A stretch of DNA of 64,000 bases from the NCBI RefSeq assembly GCF_030812195.1, contig NZ_JAUSSF010000004.1, forward strand, positions 1-64,000, read 5' to 3'. This DNA is from Chryseobacterium lathyri. GTDB taxonomy: Bacteria; Bacteroidota; Bacteroidia; Flavobacteriales; Weeksellaceae. Below the pieces are notes generated by a model. The model had not been told where the DNA came from. It did no database searches and worked only from the letters and a program-made list of their open reading frames with translations. Shown here one piece after another: positions 62,601 to 64,000 of this stretch. The first letter of the stretch is position 1, and every line of letters begins with the position of its first letter. The position numbers and the translations under genes were made by a program.

Positions 62601-64000
62601 TTGGAGCATTATAATTAACCGGATAACAGCCTTCTGCCTTGTCTAATACCGGCTGTAACTGTTCTCTTGTTGCACTTACCGCAATCATGGTACCCGGATC
62701 TCCGCCTTCTACTGAATTCAAAATGGCGTGAGCCCTTTGAATACTTAGATCAACCAGTTTTTCTTCTTCAAAAGCTCCAGCAAAACATAAAGCAGGTAGT
62801 TCACCATAGCTGTGGCCTGCTACCATATCCGGAACGATATCCAGTGATTTCAGGAATTTAGCTAAAGCCAGGTCAACAATTCCTAATATAGGCTGGGCCA
62901 GGCGGGTATCTTTAATGGTTTCTTTCTGTTGTTTTAAAGCAGCTTCATTAAACGTCGCTGAAGGGAAAACTACTTTCTCCAGCTCGGGATATCCTTCAAT
63001 CAGGTTACGCATGGCCGGAAAAGCGACGAACAGATCGCGGGCCATATTGATTCTCTGACTGCCCTGTCCAGGGAATAGGAAGGCTACTTTACCTTCGCGT
63101 TTATTTACTGTAAAAGTGTCTTTACTTTCGATGCCGGATAATGCCAGTTCGATGTTCATCATCAAATGTTCAGCGGTATCAGCAACAATGGTTAACTGAA
63201 TCGGTTTGTCTGAGCCTGCCGCTAAGCTGTAAGCCATATCTTTTAATGGGATATCACCGTTAATCTCTAATAAGGACTTAATTTGTCCCAATTGAATTTT
63301 AGCCTCTTCATAAGTATCTCCTCGGAATACAAATAATTCTGACGGCCACGATTGCAATACTGCAGAATCGTCTTCTTTAGGATGGTTCGCAATGACTGTA
63401 TGGAAATTGGTTCCGCCGAATCCAAAAGCACTGATTCCTGCATAACGATTTTTCTCACCCCACAATCCACTTTCTGCATAAAAAGCAAAAGGGCTGGTTT
63501 GGGCATTGTAATATGCATTAGGCTGCTGCAAATGAAGCGTTGGTGGTTTTACACCATGGTATACCGCCAGCGATGCTTTGATAAGCCCGGCTAATCCTGC
63601 CGCACATTTGGTATGCCCGATCTGTGTTTTTACAGAACCTAAATGAGTCTGTCCCGGTATGGCTCCTGAACGGCTGAATAAATTCGTAAGCGCGTTCAGC
63701 TCGGTTTTATCGCCTACTACAGTGCCGGTTCCATGAGCTTCCACTAAACCGACTGATGCAGGACTGATCCCTGCCTGAGAATAGGCACGTTCCAATGCGC
63801 GTACCTGTCCTATTTTTCTGGGTGCCGTAAGACCCAGCGCCTTTCCGTCACTGGATCCTCCTACTCCTTTGATGACGGAATAAATACGGTCGCCATCTCG
63901 AACGGCATCTTCATATCTTTTTAAGACAAGAATTGCAACTCCTTCTCCAAGGGCAATTCCGTCGGCATCACCATCAAATGTTGCACATCTTCCTTTTCTG
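59638..64000 (-). CDS. Iterative Pfa/HglE-like synthase, KS-AT-ACP-ACP-KR, 5' partial
   Basis: The gene runs off the right edge; at least 1453 residues are present and the KS frame is open to the end, so the internal start at 63795 is not genuine. Numbering from there: KS (AHGTGTVVGDK; His61 in TQIGH), AT with Ser329 in AGHSYGE and FPGQGSQ intact, a Pro/Ala-rich linker (~590-700), two ACPs with Ser741 and Ser853 (LSIDSIKR in both, near-identical duplicates), and a KR (~965-1385; VLVLGGGQGIT, GVIHGAGL, TDYAAANS). The order KS-AT-ACPs-KR matches PfaA and HglE. It starts the co-linear minus-strand set, 19 nt before the second synthase. Confidence 0.88.
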   Translation of the reverse strand, partial: RKGRCATFDGDADGIALGEGVAILVLKRYEDAVRDGDRIYSVIKGVGGSSDGKALGLTAPRKIGQVRALERAYSQAGISPASVGLVEAHGTGTVVGDKTELNALTNLFSRSGAIPGQTHLGSVKTQIGHTKCAAGLAGLIKASLAVYHGVKPPTLHLQQPNAYYNAQTSPFAFYAESGLWGEKNRYAGISAFGFGGTNFHTVIANHPKEDDSAVLQSWPSELFVFRGDTYEEAKIQLGQIKSLLEINGDIPLKDMAYSLAAGSDKPIQLTIVADTAEHLMMNIELALSGIESKDTFTVNKREGKVAFLFPGQGSQRINMARDLFVAFPAMRNLIEGYPELEKVVFPSATFNEAALKQQKETIKDTRLAQPILGIVDLALAKFLKSLDIVPDMVAGHSYGELPALCFAGAFEEEKLVDLSIQRAHAILNSVEGGDPGTMIAVSATREQLQPVLDKAEGCYPVNYNAPTQCVVAGSTLAINKLMEILKQERISAKKLEVACAFHSPLLAKSKGLYDEVLKDVPFHEMQIPVWSNTTAEIYPASPSEIKERLTDHLVQPVRFVEEIQAMYEDGARIFIEVGPGKVLSGLTKSCLEKDQLILYVEDSNRNKISHLLSMLAQYLGTGRSFNIEKLFDGRTARFIQIDQPELYKKSPAIWRVNGQTAQPTTGNLPANGALPILNPIPMNNFTNNQPAPVAESQPAAERMLHEYLDTMKQLIQAQRDVMLSFLGQNPQINPAPVYPAPVHSPVNDRLVTIPAQPVNVEKPAAVVVKQAPVKDIKTLLLQVVSDKTGYPHEMLGMEMDLEADLSIDSIKRVEIIGTLRSELGALTSDHANEDTIMEKLASIKTLNGLVSWLTEYTETPTAAPGKSGTTVTPTSEVQSKSAFSLEELQNVILDIVSEKTGYPKEMLGLDLDMEADLSIDSIKRMEIIGDLKTKIGFGEDMDQADDLMEKLAAIKTLKGLASWISEMSGNTDAEPVQNSLSRLRFDLTPTDVSTEQNTEIIKGKRFAITQDNSPQTMAIKNALEKYGAIAELVDTEKDLKDFDGLIILDLFSSTVKHSIIDHVDQIKKLDLDKAKWVYLISDIPAHIQELTDTRLLRHYKGYPGLFKSLAREFEQTSCRLISLSTPQEADQITEITLKEILSTDKPSEVVYKHDQRHKIDIIPSPLSTSLEEAHIQLDQESVVLVLGGGQGITSELVKHMSGVYPCTYILVGRSADPRDAIAGLKEVEDMKTKEEIRSYLIKTGTFTSPAEIEKETVRIFKNNQILRTIRDMEQLGNKVVYQSLDLCDEEGLSVLIKNIYEKYARLDGVIHGAGLLEDKLFRQKTSSSFERVFDTKVKPLRVLAEQLRADCQFVVLFSSIASVYGNKGQTDYAAANSVLDDYAKALNKKLKGKVISINWGPWKGAGMVSSSLETEYERRGISLIPLDQGKEIFLNEIKYGTESQVLIMSGNNW

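Noticed and set aside
63795..63795. Start codon of the right-hand synthase at 63795
   Set aside because: The same frame remains open to the window end and encodes the preceding KS residues (GxALGEGVAILVLKR-like block), so this is an internal TTG.
55386..64000. Flexirubin or aryl polyene cluster
   Set aside because: No dialkylresorcinol (DarA/DarB), no tyrosine ammonia lyase and no array of small discrete ketosynthases; instead large multidomain iterative synthases.
55386..64000. Enediyne antibiotic cluster
   Set aside because: The domain set is similar to PksE, but the ACP/KR and DH/PPTase are on different proteins and no enediyne accessory genes (E3, E4, E5, E10 type) are visible in the window.
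55386..64000. Standard EPA/DHA PUFA synthase
   Set aside because: Only two ACPs, a fused PPTase, and no PfaD-type enoyl reductase in view; glycosyl- and acyltransferases are not part of PUFA loci. An ER beyond the right edge cannot be excluded.

Overview
The window is chromosomal DNA of a flavobacterium, most like Chryseobacterium or a close relative. The evidence is AT-rich intergenic DNA, Bacteroidota-type promoters (TTTG, about 19 nt, TAnnTTTG), a T9SS type A sorting domain, a TonB receptor paired with a DUF4249 lipoprotein, a DUF2652 protein and a Bacteroidota-type Hcp (TssD). The first ~140 bases are homopolymer runs, including G22 followed by C22, and look like a contig-end artefact. 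No rRNA, tRNA, CRISPR array, transposase or integrase was seen.

Layout. 0.3-6.8 kb: housekeeping genes (hypoxanthine-DNA glycosylase, DPP5-like S9 peptidase, holin-like membrane protein, PaaI thioesterase, topoisomerase III). 7.0-9.9 kb: metNIQ methionine importer behind a 32-residue leader ORF with a Met/Cys cluster and an intrinsic terminator, which reads as a transcription attenuator. 10.2-12.5 kb: secreted GH3 beta-glucosidase. 12.9-20.5 kb: DUF2652 protein, a tripartite RND efflux operon and an AraC regulator. 20.5-24.4 kb: metallophosphoesterase, a DHA2 drug exporter divergent from an Lrp/AsnC regulator with a 19-bp operator-like direct repeat between them, and a Tam-like methyltransferase behind a perfect 24-bp inverted repeat. 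24.4-30.5 kb: secreted surface proteins, including one with YadA-head-like repeats, a coiled coil and a T9SS tail, then a siderophore-interacting flavoprotein, AraC regulator and LysE exporter. 31-34.2 kb: TonB receptor and DUF4249 lipoprotein. 34.4-36.8 kb: an unknown cytosolic-type protein, a trypsin-fold protease without signal peptide, and an orphan TssD/Hcp, a possible T6SS cargo locus.

36.9-41.7 kb: egtD and egtB (ergothioneine synthesis) directly upstream of an OpuC-type ABC transporter (ATPase plus a permease/binding-protein fusion). The neighbourhood argues that this is an EgtUV-type ergothioneine or hercynine transporter rather than an osmoprotectant importer. Its binding domain is circularly permuted. 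41.8-45.5 kb: acetyltransferase, PlsC-like acyltransferase and two small secreted or lipoprotein genes.

45.7-64 kb (to the window edge, all minus strand): a large biosynthetic cluster. A partial KS-AT-ACP-ACP-KR synthase and a KS-AT-DH-PPTase synthase of the Pfa/Hgl/enediyne-like iterative class are followed, with overlapping reading frames, by a free ACP, an alpha/beta hydrolase, a fused tandem GT1 glycosyltransferase, two paralogous condensation-fold acyltransferases, a four-helix membrane protein and a small acidic protein. Behind a 554-bp gap lie two tandem class I terpene synthases. Almost every enzymatic module occurs twice. I infer a doubly glycosylated and/or doubly acylated polyketide lipid, possibly with a terpenoid part. 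I do not recognise the product, and this is the best candidate for an undescribed system in the window.
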